Source: Streptomyces sp. MP131-18
GTDB lineage: Bacteria; Actinomycetota; Actinomycetes; Streptomycetales; Streptomycetaceae
Assembly (NCBI RefSeq): GCF_001984575.1
Contig: NZ_LZNS01000001.1
Span: 1,166,717 to 1,230,716, forward strand
Direction: 5' to 3'
Length of the DNA: 64,000 bases
Below are positions 40,200-49,008 of this stretch, one piece after another; position 1 is the stretch's first letter; the number at the start of each line of letters is the position of its first letter. The notes below the pieces were generated by a model, which made no database searches, was not told the DNA's origin, and saw nothing but the letters and a program-made list of their open reading frames with translations. Made by a program: the position numbers and the translations under genes.

Positions 40200-41075
40200 A
40201 TGCTGGACCGGTTGAACGAGGCACTGGAGCGAATCGAGGACGACCCCGCCAACCCGGTGGATGTGGCGGAGATGGCGCGGATAGCGCTCACTTCCGAGCA
40301 CCATCTGCGGCGGATGTTCTCCGCACTGGCCGGAATGCCGCTCTCGGAGTACGTGCGGCGCCGCAGGCTCACCCTGGCGGGGACGGAGGTGCTGGAGGGC
40401 AAGGACACCCTGCTCGACATCGCCGCCCGCTACGGCTACGGGTCGGCCGAGGCGTTCACCCGGGCGTTCTGTGCCGTGCACGGCATCAGCCCCGGGCAGG
40501 CACGCCGCACCAGGGCCGCGCTCACCTCCCAGTCCCGGCTGTCCTTCCACCTCACCATCGAAGGGAGAAGCACCGTGCGCTACCGCATCGTCGACAAGGA
40601 CGCCTTCCGTCTGGTCGGACTCAGGAAACGCGTCCCAGTCGTCCACGAGGGTCTCAACCCCGCCCTGGTCGAGTTCTTCGAGAGCATCGACGACGCCACC
40701 CACGAACTGCTGGAGGAGCTGTCCGACCAGGAGCCCTACGGTGGACTGTCGGCCACCGTCGTCCTCGGACCCGGCGGGGGCGAGGGCAGCGACATGGATT
40801 ACTACCTGGCCGCGGCCACCACCGCCGAGGCCCCCGAGGGGATGGAGACCTTGGAAGTGCCCGCCTCCACCTGGGCGGTCTTCCCCTATGAGCGGGTGCG
40901 CTTCCCCGAGGGTCTTCAGAGCCTTTGGCGCGAGGTCTATTCCGCCTGGTTCCCTTCCCACCCCGCCTATCACACCGCCGAGGCGCTTTCGCTGGTGCGG
41001 GCGGAATACGACGAGCAGGACGAGAACATCTCCTCGGGGGAACTGTGGCTGCCGGTGGCCAAAGCCGCTGAGTGA
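40200..41075 (+). CDS. AraC-family regulator with GyrI-like effector domain
   Basis: 291 residues, ATG preceded by GAGGGAGGA. The AraC double HTH occupies about 15-105 (VAEMARIALTSEHHLRRMFSAL and LLDIAARYGYGSAEAFTRAFC, in part). The C-terminal GyrI-like domain (about 120-290) has YRIVDKDAFRLVGLRKRVPV and ends ELWLPV, the standard pattern of Rob/BmrR-type ligand-binding domains. It may respond to a cationic drug or metabolite. No target gene is next to it. Confidence 0.9.
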   Translation: MLDRLNEALERIEDDPANPVDVAEMARIALTSEHHLRRMFSALAGMPLSEYVRRRRLTLAGTEVLEGKDTLLDIAARYGYGSAEAFTRAFCAVHGISPGQARRTRAALTSQSRLSFHLTIEGRSTVRYRIVDKDAFRLVGLRKRVPVVHEGLNPALVEFFESIDDATHELLEELSDQEPYGGLSATVVLGPGGGEGSDMDYYLAAATTAEAPEGMETLEVPASTWAVFPYERVRFPEGLQSLWREVYSAWFPSHPAYHTAEALSLVRAEYDEQDENISSGELWLPVAKAAE

Positions 41076-41156
41076 CCGTTGCCCCCTGAGCGCACCCGTG
41101 AGGGGCGGCCCGCCCTCGACCCGAGCGCCCGACGACGGCCGGTCGGAACGCGGAGG

Positions 41157-42116
41157 TCAGGTGGGGATCGGGGCGGGGGCCGGGGTGGGCGGGCCGGTGG
41201 GGGTGAGGCCGTGGGAGAGGACGATTTCGTCGAGGGCGGCCAGGGCCTGGCGGATGAGCGGGTGGCTGCGGCTGCCGCCGCGCACGCAGGTGAGGACGCG
41301 GCGGCACAGCGGGATGTCCGCGGCGACGGGCACGCGGACGACGGAGTGGGCGAGGGGGATGCCGGTGAGCCGCGGATAGAGGGACAGGCCGAGACCGTGG
41401 CCGACGAGGGCGGAGATGGCGGACCACTCCGTCGCCCGGTGCGCGATGCGGGGGGTGAACCCGGTCTGCGCGCAGAAGATCATGCAGCGCCGGTAGTGGT
41501 CACAGCTGTCGGGCATCGGCAGCACCCAGTCCTCGGTGGCGGTCTCGGCGAGGTGCACCCGGTCGCGCGTCGCGAACGGGTGCGCGGCGGGCACGAGGAG
41601 GTCGAACGGCTCCTCCAGCAGGGACTCCTGGTCGAAACGGGAGTCCCCGGGGTGCGGGAAGCCCTCGGGCGGCGCGAGGACGGCGATGTCGGCGTCGGTG
41701 GACATCAGCATGTCGAAGCCGGCGGCCGCCTCGCACTCGGTGACCTCGACGGTGAGGGCGGGGCGGCGTTCGCGCAGGAGGGCGGTGGCCGGGACGATCA
41801 GGCCGATGAGCGCGCTGGGGTAGCCGCACATGCGAAGCAGCCCTGCTTCGCCCGCGCGGTGCGCCTCCAGCGCGGTCTCGGCCTCCTGCCAGCGGGCCAG
41901 GAGCGCATCGCCGTGCTCGATGACGAGGTGGGCGGCGGTGGTGAGGCGGATGCGGCGGCCCTGCGGCTCGACGAGCTGCACCTTCAGCTCCTTGGCCAGC
42001 TCGCGCAGTTGGTGCGAGACGGCGGAGGGGGTGAGGTGCAGGGCGGCGGCCGCTGCGGTCACCGTGCCGTGCTGGTGCACGGCACGCAGGACTTGGAGGC
42101 GGCGCAGATCAATCAT
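41157..42116 (-). CDS. LysR-family transcriptional regulator
   Basis: 319 residues. The HTH (about 2-60) reads LRRLQVLRAVHQHGTVTAAAAALHLTPSAVSHQLREL in part. The effector-binding domain (about 90-290) shows the substrate-binding fold, with FDLLVPAAHPFA and LGLSLYPRLTG. The C-terminus is Pro/Ala-rich. It is divergent from a small Cys-containing protein, 73 bp away; by LysR convention that neighbour or an exporter would be the target. Effector unknown. Confidence 0.9.
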   Translation of the reverse strand: MIDLRRLQVLRAVHQHGTVTAAAAALHLTPSAVSHQLRELAKELKVQLVEPQGRRIRLTTAAHLVIEHGDALLARWQEAETALEAHRAGEAGLLRMCGYPSALIGLIVPATALLRERRPALTVEVTECEAAAGFDMLMSTDADIAVLAPPEGFPHPGDSRFDQESLLEEPFDLLVPAAHPFATRDRVHLAETATEDWVLPMPDSCDHYRRCMIFCAQTGFTPRIAHRATEWSAISALVGHGLGLSLYPRLTGIPLAHSVVRVPVAADIPLCRRVLTCVRGGSRSHPLIRQALAALDEIVLSHGLTPTGPPTPAPAPIPT

Positions 42117-42189
42117 GCAATCATTTTGCACATCACTACCCAGAAACATGAAATGGACGCGAACGGTCGCCCGGTTGGACACTCGACGC

Positions 42190-42399
42190 ATGACCACCAC
42201 GACACGGACGGAAACGCACCCGCGAACGCGAGCACGCACCGACAGGAAGGAACTGTCCCGCCACGCGACCGGCGACGGAACGGTCGTCTGGAGCCGCTGC
42301 TCCTGCGGGCGGCTGCGGATGGTCTTCACTCCCACGGACCCCCGCGGCACCGCGCTGACCGCGGGCGGCGCGACCCCGGGCTGCCCCGACTGCCCGTGA
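42190..42399 (+). CDS. Small zinc-ribbon-like protein (69 aa)
   Basis: 69 residues. An Arg/Thr-rich N-terminus (about 1-25) precedes a compact segment with two Cys pairs: WSRCSCGRLRM near 37 and the final GCPDCP. The spacing (CxC...CxxC) suggests a treble-clef or ribbon metal site. The gene is divergent from the LysR gene and overlaps the next gene by four bases (GTGA). I know no named family. Confidence 0.6.
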   Translation: MTTTTRTETHPRTRARTDRKELSRHATGDGTVVWSRCSCGRLRMVFTPTDPRGTALTAGGATPGCPDCP

Positions 42400-42911
42400 C
42401 TGCCCGCATCCCCTACGCTGGGCCGGAGTCGGTCCCGGCGGCAGGGGTGGTGAGGGTGCTCGGCGACCCGGTGCTCGGGGCGTTCAGGAAGGCGTGTCAC
42501 GAGGCCGCGAGGCGCACGCCGGGGGTGACGTTCTACGAACTGACGGAGGCCGCCGCACGCGTCGCCTTCCACTCCGCCGCGATGAGCGACCGCAGACTGC
42601 GGCACCGCATCCTGTGCCGTTCGCGCGGCGGCCTCGTCGCCTTTGCCGCGCCGCCGCCCTTCCCCGGCTCGGCAGCGCTGGACTTCCGCGAACCGCCGCT
42701 GTGGGCCGAGGTGTTCGCGTGGTACGGGCTGCGGGTGCTGCGGGCCGGGGTGCTGACGGCCCCGCCGTCGTCGGCCGGCGCGGAGGTGCTGGACGCCTCC
42801 GACCGCCAGGCGCTGCTCAGATGGCGGCCGAGGACGCTGGGCGAGCTGGTGTTCACCTCGTGGAACGTGCCAGGTCCGCCAGGAGGCCCGGCAGGTCGGC
42901 CAGCCCGCTGA
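42396..42911 (+). CDS. Hypothetical protein (171 aa), coupled to the small zinc-ribbon gene
   Basis: The GTG start overlaps the stop of the previous gene. About 171 residues with hydrophilic helices and no membrane segment. The distinctive stretches are ARRTPGVTFYELTEAAARVAF and FREPPLWAEVFAWYGLRVL. The 3' end (PGPPGGPAGRPAR) overlaps 59 bases of the convergent HAD gene. I recognise no family. The coupled arrangement supports it being real, but the 3' part may be poorly constrained. Confidence 0.5.
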   Translation: MTARIPYAGPESVPAAGVVRVLGDPVLGAFRKACHEAARRTPGVTFYELTEAAARVAFHSAAMSDRRLRHRILCRSRGGLVAFAAPPPFPGSAALDFREPPLWAEVFAWYGLRVLRAGVLTAPPSSAGAEVLDASDRQALLRWRPRTLGELVFTSWNVPGPPGGPAGRPAR

Positions 42912-43575
42912 TGCGGCGCAGCGCCGCGACGGCCGCCGCGGCCGCGGCGGCGGACGCACCGGCCCGGTCGAGCCAGATGCCGTGCAGACCGGCCGCGTCG
43001 GCGGCGGCCGCGTCGATGTCGGGGCGGTCGCCGATGTAGGCCACGGCCCGCGGCGGCAGGTCCATGGCATCGCAGACGGCGAGGAACGCCTCCGGCGCGG
43101 GCTTGGCGTGGCCGACCTGGTCGGAGCAGAGCAGCACCTCGAACCGGTCGCGAATGCCCATCGCCCGCAGCTTCAGGTCCTGGTGAGCGGTGTCGGAGTT
43201 GGACAGCAGGCCGTGCCGGTAGCCGGGGGTGAGGGAGGCGAGCGCGGGCAGCACGTCGGGGAAGAGCCCGTCGGCGGGCCGCCAGTGGGCGCGGTAGCGC
43301 CGGAACCAGGCATCCGCCTCGGCGTCGGAGAGCCGCTCGCCGAGGAACGCGCGGGCCCGGTCGCGGCGCTGGCCCGCGAAGTCGGTCTCCCCCGCGAGGA
43401 AGCGGGCGTAGTGCACCTCCATGACCTCACGCCACCGGCGCACGGCGGCGTCCGGGCCGGGGAACCGGGACAGCAGCCCCTCGGCCTCGAAGTGCCGCAG
43501 GGCGGCGGCCCGGTCGGTGCCGGTGTAGTCGAAGAGGGTGTCGTCGATGTCCCAGACCACGGCGCGGATGCCCAT
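42853..43575 (-). CDS. HAD-superfamily hydrolase
   Basis: 240 residues. Motif I WDIDDTLFDYTG (about 8-19), motif II GLLSNSDTAHQ (near 120), the lysine HAKPAPEAF (near 155) and motif IV AYIGDRPDIDAA (near 180) are all in place, so a functional phosphatase/haloacid-dehalogenase type enzyme is expected. The cap domain is helical (C1 type). It ends in convergence with the 171-aa protein. The divergent endonuclease-fold gene begins 24 bases away. Confidence 0.9.
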   Translation of the reverse strand: MGIRAVVWDIDDTLFDYTGTDRAAALRHFEAEGLLSRFPGPDAAVRRWREVMEVHYARFLAGETDFAGQRRDRARAFLGERLSDAEADAWFRRYRAHWRPADGLFPDVLPALASLTPGYRHGLLSNSDTAHQDLKLRAMGIRDRFEVLLCSDQVGHAKPAPEAFLAVCDAMDLPPRAVAYIGDRPDIDAAAADAAGLHGIWLDRAGASAAAAAAAVAALRRISGLADLPGLLADLARSTR

Positions 43576-43598
43576 GCGGGGACCGTAGCATCGGCGGC

Positions 43599-44438
43599 GT
43601 GCGCTTTCTGACCTGGAACGTGTGGTGGCGCTTCGGCTCGTGGGAGCGGCGCAAGGAGGCGATCCTCGCCGTGCTGCGGGCCGAGCGGCCGGACGTCTGC
43701 GGCCTCCAGGAGGTGTGGGACGCCGAGGGAACGAACCTGGCCGGCTGGCTGGCCGGGGAGTTGGGGATGCACTGGGCGTGGGGGCCGGGTGAGGTGTTCC
43801 CGCACTGGCCGGACCGGCCGGGCGGCGTGCGCGCGGGCGTGGGCAACGCGGTGCTCAGCCGCTGGCCGGTGATCCGCTCGGAGACACGGCGCCTGCCGGT
43901 CGCGGGCGGGCCCGACGAGGTGCGGGTGGCGCTGTTCGCGCTGGTCGACGCGCCGGGGGCGCGCGTGCCGTTCTTCACGACGCATCTGCACTCGGCGCCC
44001 GGGGGTTCCGCGGTGCGGTGCGCGCAGGCGCGGGCGCTGGCCGGGTTCGTCGCGGAACGGTCCGGGGAGGGCTCGTTCCCTCCGGTGGTGACGGGAGATT
44101 TCAACGCCGCGCCGGACTCGGCGGAGTTGCGGTGCTTCCACGATGCGTCGGCGGCGGGCGCGGAGCCGGGCGCGGAGTTGGCGGACGTCTGGCGGGCCGC
44201 GCCCGCAGGCGCGGCGTGGGCCACATGGGACCCGGCGAATCCGCTGGTCGCCGGCCCGGCGAAGGTCCGGGCCAGGATCGACTACATCCACACGGGGCCG
44301 CCGGACCGCGGGGGCGGCGGCGCGGTGCTGTCCGCACGGCGGGCCGGGGACGCGCCGGTGGCCGGGGTGTGGCCGTCCGATCATGCGGCGGTGATCGCCG
44401 AGTTGGCCGCGCCCGCCGCGCCCGCCGCGCCGGACTGA
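43599..44438 (+). CDS. Endonuclease/exonuclease/phosphatase-family protein
   Basis: 279 residues, GTG start. Metal and catalytic motifs: RFLTWNVWWRFG (N), CGLQEVWD (E), VTGDFNAAPDS (DFN) and WPSDHAAVIAEL (SDH), as in the DNase I/sphingomyelinase/inositol-phosphatase fold. It lacks the DNA-binding features of ExoIII, so phosphodiester or phospholipid hydrolysis is as likely as nuclease action. It is divergent from the HAD gene and convergent with the proteasome gene. Confidence 0.85.
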   Translation: MRFLTWNVWWRFGSWERRKEAILAVLRAERPDVCGLQEVWDAEGTNLAGWLAGELGMHWAWGPGEVFPHWPDRPGGVRAGVGNAVLSRWPVIRSETRRLPVAGGPDEVRVALFALVDAPGARVPFFTTHLHSAPGGSAVRCAQARALAGFVAERSGEGSFPPVVTGDFNAAPDSAELRCFHDASAAGAEPGAELADVWRAAPAGAAWATWDPANPLVAGPAKVRARIDYIHTGPPDRGGGGAVLSARRAGDAPVAGVWPSDHAAVIAELAAPAAPAAPD

Positions 44439-44485
44439 CGGCGGGCGCGCGGGGGGCCAGGGACAGGAACCGGAGCAGGAACCGG

Positions 44486-45334
44486 TCAGAGCGCGGCGGT
44501 CCAGGGGCCGTCGGGGCGGTCGCGGCGCTGCTCGACAACGGCGCGCGCGGCCTCGGCGGTCTCCTCGTCCGGCAACCGGTGGTAGCCGTCCCGGGTGATG
44601 AGCGTGACGACCGGGTAGAGCCCGCGGGTCGGGTCGGGTCCGCCGGTGGCGGTGTCCTCCTCGGCCGCGTCGTACAGGGCCTGGACGACGGCGAGGGTCA
44701 GTTCGTGGGCGTCGAGCCCCGGCCGGTACAGCTTCTTGAGCGCGCCGCGTGCGAAGGGGGAGCCGGAGCCGGTGGCGGCGAAGTCCCGTTCCTCGCTGTG
44801 GGCGCCGGCGGGCTCGAACGAGAAGATGCGCCCGCGTCCGGCGGCGAGGTCGTAGCCGACGAAGAGGGGGATGACCGCGAGCCCCTGCATGGCCATGCCG
44901 AGGTTGCCGCGGACCATGGCCGTGAGCCGGTTGGCCTTGCCGACGAGGGAGAGCGGGACGCCCTCGACCTTCTCGTAGTGCTCCAGCTCCAGTTGGAAGA
45001 GGCGGACCATCTCCACCGCGAGGCCGACGGTGCCGGAGATGCCCACGGCGGAGTACTCGTCGGTGGGGAAAACCTTCTCGGCCTCGCGGTGGGCGATGAG
45101 ATTGCCCTGGGTGATGCGGCGGTCCCCGGCGAGCAGCACGCCGTCGGCGTAGGTGGCCGCGACGATGGTCGTGCCGTGCGGTATTTCAGCCGCGGCACCC
45201 GCGGCGCCGGGCAGCGGGCCGGGCGCGGGCAGGGCGTCGGGCGCGTGGCGGGTGAGGAAGTCGAGGAACGACGGCGGTCCCGGCGTGAGGAATCCGGCGG
45301 GCAGGCCGCCCCAGTCGGAGACATCGGCAGACAT
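44486..45334 (-). CDS. prcB: Proteasome beta subunit, stand-alone copy
   Basis: 282 residues; ATG preceded by GGAAGGGGAGAG. The propeptide of 54 residues ([20 protein letters not shown] as in PrcB) ends at HG, exposing the catalytic T55 (TTIVAATY). D71 (AGDRR) and K87 (EKVFPTDEY) fill the Asp17 and Lys33 positions, so the protease should be active. [20 protein letters not shown] and [15 protein letters not shown] follow the family pattern. It forms the inner beta rings of the 20S core with PrcA. No prcA, pup, mpa/arc, dop or pafA lies in the window, so this may be a second paralogue or a split locus. Confidence 0.9.
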   Translation of the reverse strand: MSADVSDWGGLPAGFLTPGPPSFLDFLTRHAPDALPAPGPLPGAAGAAAEIPHGTTIVAATYADGVLLAGDRRITQGNLIAHREAEKVFPTDEYSAVGISGTVGLAVEMVRLFQLELEHYEKVEGVPLSLVGKANRLTAMVRGNLGMAMQGLAVIPLFVGYDLAAGRGRIFSFEPAGAHSEERDFAATGSGSPFARGALKKLYRPGLDAHELTLAVVQALYDAAEEDTATGGPDPTRGLYPVVTLITRDGYHRLPDEETAEAARAVVEQRRDRPDGPWTAAL

Positions 45335-45469
45335 GGCTCTCCCCTTCCTGCTGCTGACTCGGGCCCATCGTAGGGGCAACACCGGCCCTGCGACCGGCAG
45401 ATGCGTCGGGTAGCGACCTTCCCACCGAGCCCCGCGGGCACACCCGCGGGCCGCGGCGGGGCCGCCGCC

Positions 45470-46909
45470 TCAGCGCGGCAGCCGGAAGTCGACGACGTGG
45501 AGCGGGGAGGGCGTGGTCCCGGTGGAGCGTTCCTGGTAGAGGAACGACAGGATGCCGTCCTGGGCCACGCGGGTGTGGTCGACGACGACCTCGCCGAACG
45601 CGTTCAGGCTGCCGGTGCCGTCGTACAGCAGCGTCCAGTCGCGCCAGCCGCTCGCCGCCGAGGCGGCGGCGATGCGGCCGTAGGGCATCACCGCGTAGGC
45701 GTTGTCGTGGGCGTCGAGGACCAGTTGGGAACGCTGGCTGGAGTTCATCGGCACCGGCACCTCCGTCTTGTGCCACGCGCCTGAGGCGTCGCGCCGCACG
45801 TGGAAGGGGCGCGCGTTCGCGATGCGGCCGCTCACGTAGTCCGCGACGCACTGCCCGAAGCGGCCGGGCACGTAGGAGATCAGCGCGTGCGGGAGTCCGC
45901 GGGAGTCGACGCCCTGGGACTCCTGGTTCATCAGCGCGTGGTCGGGTCCGAGCGGATCGGCGATCAGCCCGGGCGAGTTGACCCCGGCGGTGGCCGAGCC
46001 GGTGGTCGCCACGCGGGTGCCCGCCGCGTTGGTCCAGGTGCGTCCGTCGTCCGTGCTGCGGACGTAGACGGTGTCGTGGTTGGTGAGGTTGGCGCCACAG
46101 GTCACCGCGCCGCTCCGCTCGCGCCAGGTGCCGAAGACGTGGAGGGTGCCGTCTGGCCCGTAGTCCAGTCCGTGCAGGTAGAGGTTGCGGGACGGGCTTG
46201 AGCCGCGGGCGGTGGTGTAGGTGCCGGTGGCGCTGCTCCAGGTGCCCAGTTCGCGCCAGCGGCTGCCGTCGTACTCGGCCAGGGCGGCCTGGCCGTTGCC
46301 CGAGACGCCGGTGCGGTAGCTGAGCAGCAGGCGCCCGCCCGGGGTCGGCAGGAACTGCGGGTAGGTGAACGCCGAGGTCAGCGCGACGCCGTCGAGGCTG
46401 GATAGCACCGGGCCGAAGGCGGCGGGCGTCCAGTCGTGCGCCGTCGGCGCACTGATGAGGCCCGCGACGGACTTGACGTAGCGGTAGCCGCTGCTGTGCG
46501 CGTCCATGACCAGGTGCAGGCGGCCGTCCGTGGGCGAGACGCCGGCGGAGATGACGTTGTGCGAGTTGTCGGAGCTGAGCCTGTGGCCGACCCGCACGGT
46601 TTCCCAGTCGGCCGAGCCCACCGCCCGGCGGCCGACCACCGCGTTCCGGTCGGCGGTGTACCAGACCGCGTACTGGTGGCCGGCGTGGGTGAGCAGGCCG
46701 TTCTTCTGGAAGGCGTTGTTGTTGACGAGGCCGTCGTAGGAGACGAAGTAGATGGCGGCCGGGTCGAGCCGCGTGCCGCCCAGGGGCGTGACGGACGGCG
46801 CCGCGGCCGCTGCCGCGGACGGCGCGTGGCCGACCGCCGTCAGGGCACCGAGGGCGGCGGTGCCGAGGGCTCCGCGGACGAAGGTTCTGCGATCGGGTGC
46901 GGGAGGCAT
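45470..46909 (-). CDS. Secreted BNR-repeat (BNR_4-like) protein
   Basis: 479 residues with a twin-arginine signal (PDRRTFVRGALGTAALGALTAV, in part; RR at about 7-8), cleavage likely near AAAAA (about 34-38). The mature part is a propeller with YFVSYDGLVNNNAFQ, LLLSYRTG, YVRSTDDGRTWTNA (a BNR/Asp-box) and a conserved C-terminal FLYQER. This matches the BNR_4 family, which includes polysaccharide lyase-related and sugar-binding proteins. Exported enzyme acting on a plant or algal polysaccharide is an inference. An operator-like dyad lies upstream. Confidence 0.8.
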   Translation of the reverse strand: MPPAPDRRTFVRGALGTAALGALTAVGHAPSAAAAAAPSVTPLGGTRLDPAAIYFVSYDGLVNNNAFQKNGLLTHAGHQYAVWYTADRNAVVGRRAVGSADWETVRVGHRLSSDNSHNVISAGVSPTDGRLHLVMDAHSSGYRYVKSVAGLISAPTAHDWTPAAFGPVLSSLDGVALTSAFTYPQFLPTPGGRLLLSYRTGVSGNGQAALAEYDGSRWRELGTWSSATGTYTTARGSSPSRNLYLHGLDYGPDGTLHVFGTWRERSGAVTCGANLTNHDTVYVRSTDDGRTWTNAAGTRVATTGSATAGVNSPGLIADPLGPDHALMNQESQGVDSRGLPHALISYVPGRFGQCVADYVSGRIANARPFHVRRDASGAWHKTEVPVPMNSSQRSQLVLDAHDNAYAVMPYGRIAAASAASGWRDWTLLYDGTGSLNAFGEVVVDHTRVAQDGILSFLYQERSTGTTPSPLHVVDFRLPR

Positions 46910-46947
46910 GGCGGCTCCTCGGTCGGCCGGCCGCCTGCGGCGGCGGC

Positions 46948-46961
46948 ATGAAAGGTTTCAT
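46948..46961. promoter_or_regulatory. Operator-like dyad upstream of the BNR-repeat gene
   Basis: ATGAAAGGTTTCAT has perfect 6-bp arms around a central GG. It lies 38 bases upstream of the start codon, and resembles the TGAAA/TTTCA operators used by LacI-type sugar regulators. Which regulator binds is unknown. Confidence 0.45.
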
Positions 46962-47025
46962 CCCAGTCCCGCCACGGAAAGTAGGAGCTTGTCGCGAGCC
47001 GGTCAAGAAGCCCGGCGGCGCCGTC

Positions 47026-48330
47026 TCAGTCCGGCCGGACGATGCGCAGGAACGGCGGCACGGCGACGGCACCGATGACGGCGAACGCGGCGAACGCCAG
47101 GCGCGCACCGCCGAGTTCGGCGAGCAGCCCGGCGAGCGCCGCGCCGAGCGGCAGCGCGCCCCAGCCGAAGAGCCGGCTGACCGCGTTGTACCGGCCCAGC
47201 ATGCCGTCGGGAACGATGCGCTGCGCGATGGTGCGCGCGTTCACCGACCAGAGCGTTCCGCCCATGCCGCCCGCGAACGCGGCCGCCGCGACCACCCCGG
47301 GCCGCGCGGTGAGCGCCGGGGCCGCCATCATGGCGACGGTGCCGAGCAGATCGGCGAACATCACACGGCGGCGGCCCAGCCACCGGTTGAGCCGGGACAC
47401 GGTGAGCGCGCCGGTCAGCCCGCCCACGCCAAGCGCGCCGAGCACCAGTCCGTACTGCCGCGCGTCCAGGCCCATGCCCTGCGTCGCGTACAGCGGCAGG
47501 AGCGCGAGCCAGGCACCCCAACTCGCGCAGAGCGCGGTGAGGATGAGCGCCATCGTGCGCAGCAGGCGGTGCCGCCACAGATAACGGAGTCCCTCCGCGA
47601 TGTCGTGGCGCAGGGACGACCGGGCGGACGCGGCGCCCGGCCCCGGCCCCGGCCCCGGCCCCGGGCCTGCGTCGGCCACTCCGCCGCCCGCGGCGAAGCG
47701 GCCGGTGAGCAGCACGAGGGTGAGGGCGCCGACGAGGTAGGCCGCCCACGTGGCGCCGAGCGCCACGCCGGTGCCCAGGGCGAGGAGCAGCCCGCCGACG
47801 AACGGTCCGCAGAACTCCCCGCACACGGTTTCCGCGCCCGCCAGCCAGGCGTTGGCGCGTTCGCGTCCCGCGGGCGGCACCGCGGCCGGCACCAGGGAGG
47901 CGGCGGCGGTCATGGCGACGACCTCGGCGACGCCGAGCACCGCGCCCGCGCCGTAGAGCACCGGCAGGCCGGGCTCGCCCGCGGCGAAGGCGGCGAGCAG
48001 CCCGCCGAGCGCGAGCAGCCGCACGGCGCCCGCCGCCCACAGCAGCAGCCGCCGGTCGACGCGGTCCACGAGGGCACCGACCGGCAGCGCGGCGAGCAGC
48101 CACGGCAGCGTGAGGGTGAGCGAGACGGCGGTGATCTGTGCGGGCGAGGACGTGACGCGGGTCGCCAGCAGCGGCAGCGCCATCTTGGCCACGCCGTCGG
48201 CGAGATTGGTCAGCGCGGTGAACACGACGAGCACCGCGGTGTTGCGCCCGGCGCGCGGCGGCGCCCAGGGCCGTGCGGCGGCGGTTTCCACGGAGGCCAC
48301 GGAGGCCACGGAGGCCACGGAGGTCGGCAC
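47026..48330 (-). CDS. MFS exporter
   Basis: 434 residues with about 12 hydrophobic helices. Features are the MFS loop GALVDRVDRRLLLWAAG near 83, and a central cytoplasmic loop with a (GP)5-type run (near 224-235) between helices 6 and 7. The GTG start (MPTSVASVASVASV) contains short tandem S-V-A repeats from a repeated GGCCACGGA unit at 48288-48320. The family resembles DHA-type drug exporters (MFS_3). It is divergent from a CGNR regulator. Confidence 0.88.
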   Translation of the reverse strand: MPTSVASVASVASVETAAARPWAPPRAGRNTAVLVVFTALTNLADGVAKMALPLLATRVTSSPAQITAVSLTLTLPWLLAALPVGALVDRVDRRLLLWAAGAVRLLALGGLLAAFAAGEPGLPVLYGAGAVLGVAEVVAMTAAASLVPAAVPPAGRERANAWLAGAETVCGEFCGPFVGGLLLALGTGVALGATWAAYLVGALTLVLLTGRFAAGGGVADAGPGPGPGPGPGAASARSSLRHDIAEGLRYLWRHRLLRTMALILTALCASWGAWLALLPLYATQGMGLDARQYGLVLGALGVGGLTGALTVSRLNRWLGRRRVMFADLLGTVAMMAAPALTARPGVVAAAAFAGGMGGTLWSVNARTIAQRIVPDGMLGRYNAVSRLFGWGALPLGAALAGLLAELGGARLAFAAFAVIGAVAVPPFLRIVRPD

Positions 48331-48415
48331 GACTCCCCCTTAACCGTCTAAACGTTTTGCCGGTGCAGACCGGCTCAGCTTAACCAGTCATCGCGTTAGC
48401 CGGTAGGGTGCGGGC

Positions 48416-48961
48416 ATGCTCGGCCCGCCGCCCTCCGCCGTTCTGCTCCAGGACTTCACGAACACCCTGGACATCCACCTCGGCACCGACGCCGTGCCGA
48501 CACCGGCCGCGCTGGCCGCCTGGCTGGCCGGTCGCGGCCTGCTGCCGTCCGGGGCCCGCATCACGGCCGCGCAGCACGCCGCGTACCTGACGGCGCGGGC
48601 CGGGCTGCGGGAACTGCTGGGGCTGCGGACCGCGGGAGACGCGGACCCGGAGGTGACGGCGGCGGCGCAGCGGGTCCTCGACGGGCTGCCGCTGCTGGTC
48701 CGCCTGGCCGGACGGCCCGTGCTCACCCCCGCGCCCGGCCTGCGCCCGCTCGCCGTACTGGCCGCAGCCTGGGGCGAGTTGGTGACCACGGGGGACGCCG
48801 CCCGCCTGAAGCGCTGCGCGGAGACGACGTGCGGCGAGGTGTTCTGGGACGTGTCGAAGAACCGCAGCCGCCGCTGGTGCTCGATGAGCGTGTGCGGCAA
48901 CCGGGCCAAGGCCCGCCGCCACGCGACGCGTCGCACCCCCGGCGGGCGGGAGCCCGCCTGA
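48416..48961 (+). CDS. CGNR zinc-finger domain (ABATE) regulator
   Basis: 181 residues. An alpha-helical ligand-binding-like N-terminus (LLQDFTNTLDIHLG) runs to about 125, followed by the C-terminal CGNR domain: RCAETTCGEVFWDVSKNRSRRWCSMSVCGNRAKARRH (in parts; C132, C137, C152, C157 approximately) with the CGNR box. These proteins are transcription regulators of neighbouring transporters or enzymes. It is divergent from the MFS exporter across an 85-bp gap, which suggests control of that gene. Confidence 0.9.
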   Translation: MLGPPPSAVLLQDFTNTLDIHLGTDAVPTPAALAAWLAGRGLLPSGARITAAQHAAYLTARAGLRELLGLRTAGDADPEVTAAAQRVLDGLPLLVRLAGRPVLTPAPGLRPLAVLAAAWGELVTTGDAARLKRCAETTCGEVFWDVSKNRSRRWCSMSVCGNRAKARRHATRRTPGGREPA

Positions 48962-49008
48962 GGATCGCCTGCGGGCTCCCCCGCCCCGGGCGAACTACGC
49001 TGCGCAGC

